Shown: positions 63,604 to 64,000 of the stretch, in pieces
Position numbering within the stretch: position 1 is the stretch's first letter
How the letters are laid out: every line of letters begins with the position of its first letter
The notes under the pieces: model-generated
Database searches by the model: none
What the model saw: the letters and a program-made list of their open reading frames with translations, nothing else
Told to the model about the DNA's origin: nothing
Translations under genes and position numbers: made by a program
Assembly (NCBI GenBank): GCA_024734495.1
Contig: JALMQS010000089.1
Location: 2,057,445 to 2,121,444, forward strand
Direction of reading: 5' to 3'
DNA length: 64,000 bases
Source of the DNA: Forficula auricularia
Taxonomy: Eukaryota; Arthropoda; Insecta; Dermaptera; Forficulidae

Positions 63604-64000
63604 TAATAGAATAAATCTACCAATAATTAAAATATACATTCCTGGGGAAATTATTATAATTTTAACTTTAATATACGAAGATTGAGAAATATTTTAATCG
63701 TGGATAAATAGTATTATTTGTGATTGGTTTTTAGTGAATACACGGCATTAAAGAGTACAAAAAAGGTTTAATTCGGAAAAATAATATTTTTCAAGATACT
63801 ATTTTAAATTTTCAAAAAAAAACAAAAAAAAAAACATTAAATTAATAAATTAGCTTATTTATTTTGGGACATATTTCTTGATGGAGTAACGATTGATAAG
63901 ATTAAAAAATATGAATGATTTCATAAGTGAATGAATTAGATACTAACGGTGATAAGAGCTTATCGTTCGTGTTCCTACATGTATCTGTTTGTTATTCCCC
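63604..64000. other. Unannotated AT-rich sequence at the window end
   Basis: Low-complexity sequence with no recognised feature. Confidence 0.35.

Overview
The window is AT-rich animal nuclear DNA, most likely from an insect or other arthropod. The signs are short exons in long introns, tRNA-derived SINEs, mariner, hAT, piggyBac and Tigger-type transposons, arthropod-like TATA/initiator promoters and a U6 snRNA retro-fragment. The species cannot be named from the sequence. One 100-base N gap (19298-19397) marks a scaffold join. Nearly every long ORF here is chance or a transposon relic, so the genes had to be assembled from splice sites.

Two plus-strand genes for secreted proteins can be built with every exon phase agreeing. 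Gene 1 (19878-24036, four coding exons, 296 codons) starts downstream of a TATA box and a TGACGTCA site. It encodes a signal peptide, about four predicted helices, four cysteines in the mature part and a very basic tail, which resembles a helical cytokine of the Unpaired type. Gene 2 (from 53882, four exons seen, last at 61624-61785, 3' end not found) encodes a signal peptide and a basic, unrecognised secreted protein. A single 84-base exon on the minus strand (12041-12124) points to a third, unidentified gene.

The rest is a dense mosaic of mobile elements. It includes about twelve copies of a MITE with GAGGGGTGAACCGCG ends and 9-10 bp target duplications (Mutator-like), three hAT elements recognised by 8 bp duplications (3372-4263, 42733-45728, 57109-57938), a probable fourth (41073-41908), a mariner pseudogene, a Tigger/pogo remnant, a piggyBac-type MITE, non-LTR retrotransposon fragments of two kinds, three SINE families, and a 0.5-1 kb repeat family (five loci) beginning near AAGCTGACGTGTTC.

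The most striking structure is a set of long palindromes (around 7.9, 27.5, 33.0, 38.4, 39.5, 40.8 and 63.2 kb, plus single units at 8.3, 48.0 and 55.8 kb) whose arms contain hammerhead-ribozyme motifs: CUGANGA, a hairpin, GAAA, a self-complementary stem III and a matched stem I. Their sequences differ but the fold is kept, with compensatory changes. They resemble the small dimer-type hammerheads known from Penelope-like retroelements, yet no reverse transcriptase accompanies them. Other notable items are a 91-nt tRNA-like sequence with an 18-nt hairpin in the D loop, present three times in a palindrome inside a hAT element, and a U6-SINE chimeric retrogene.
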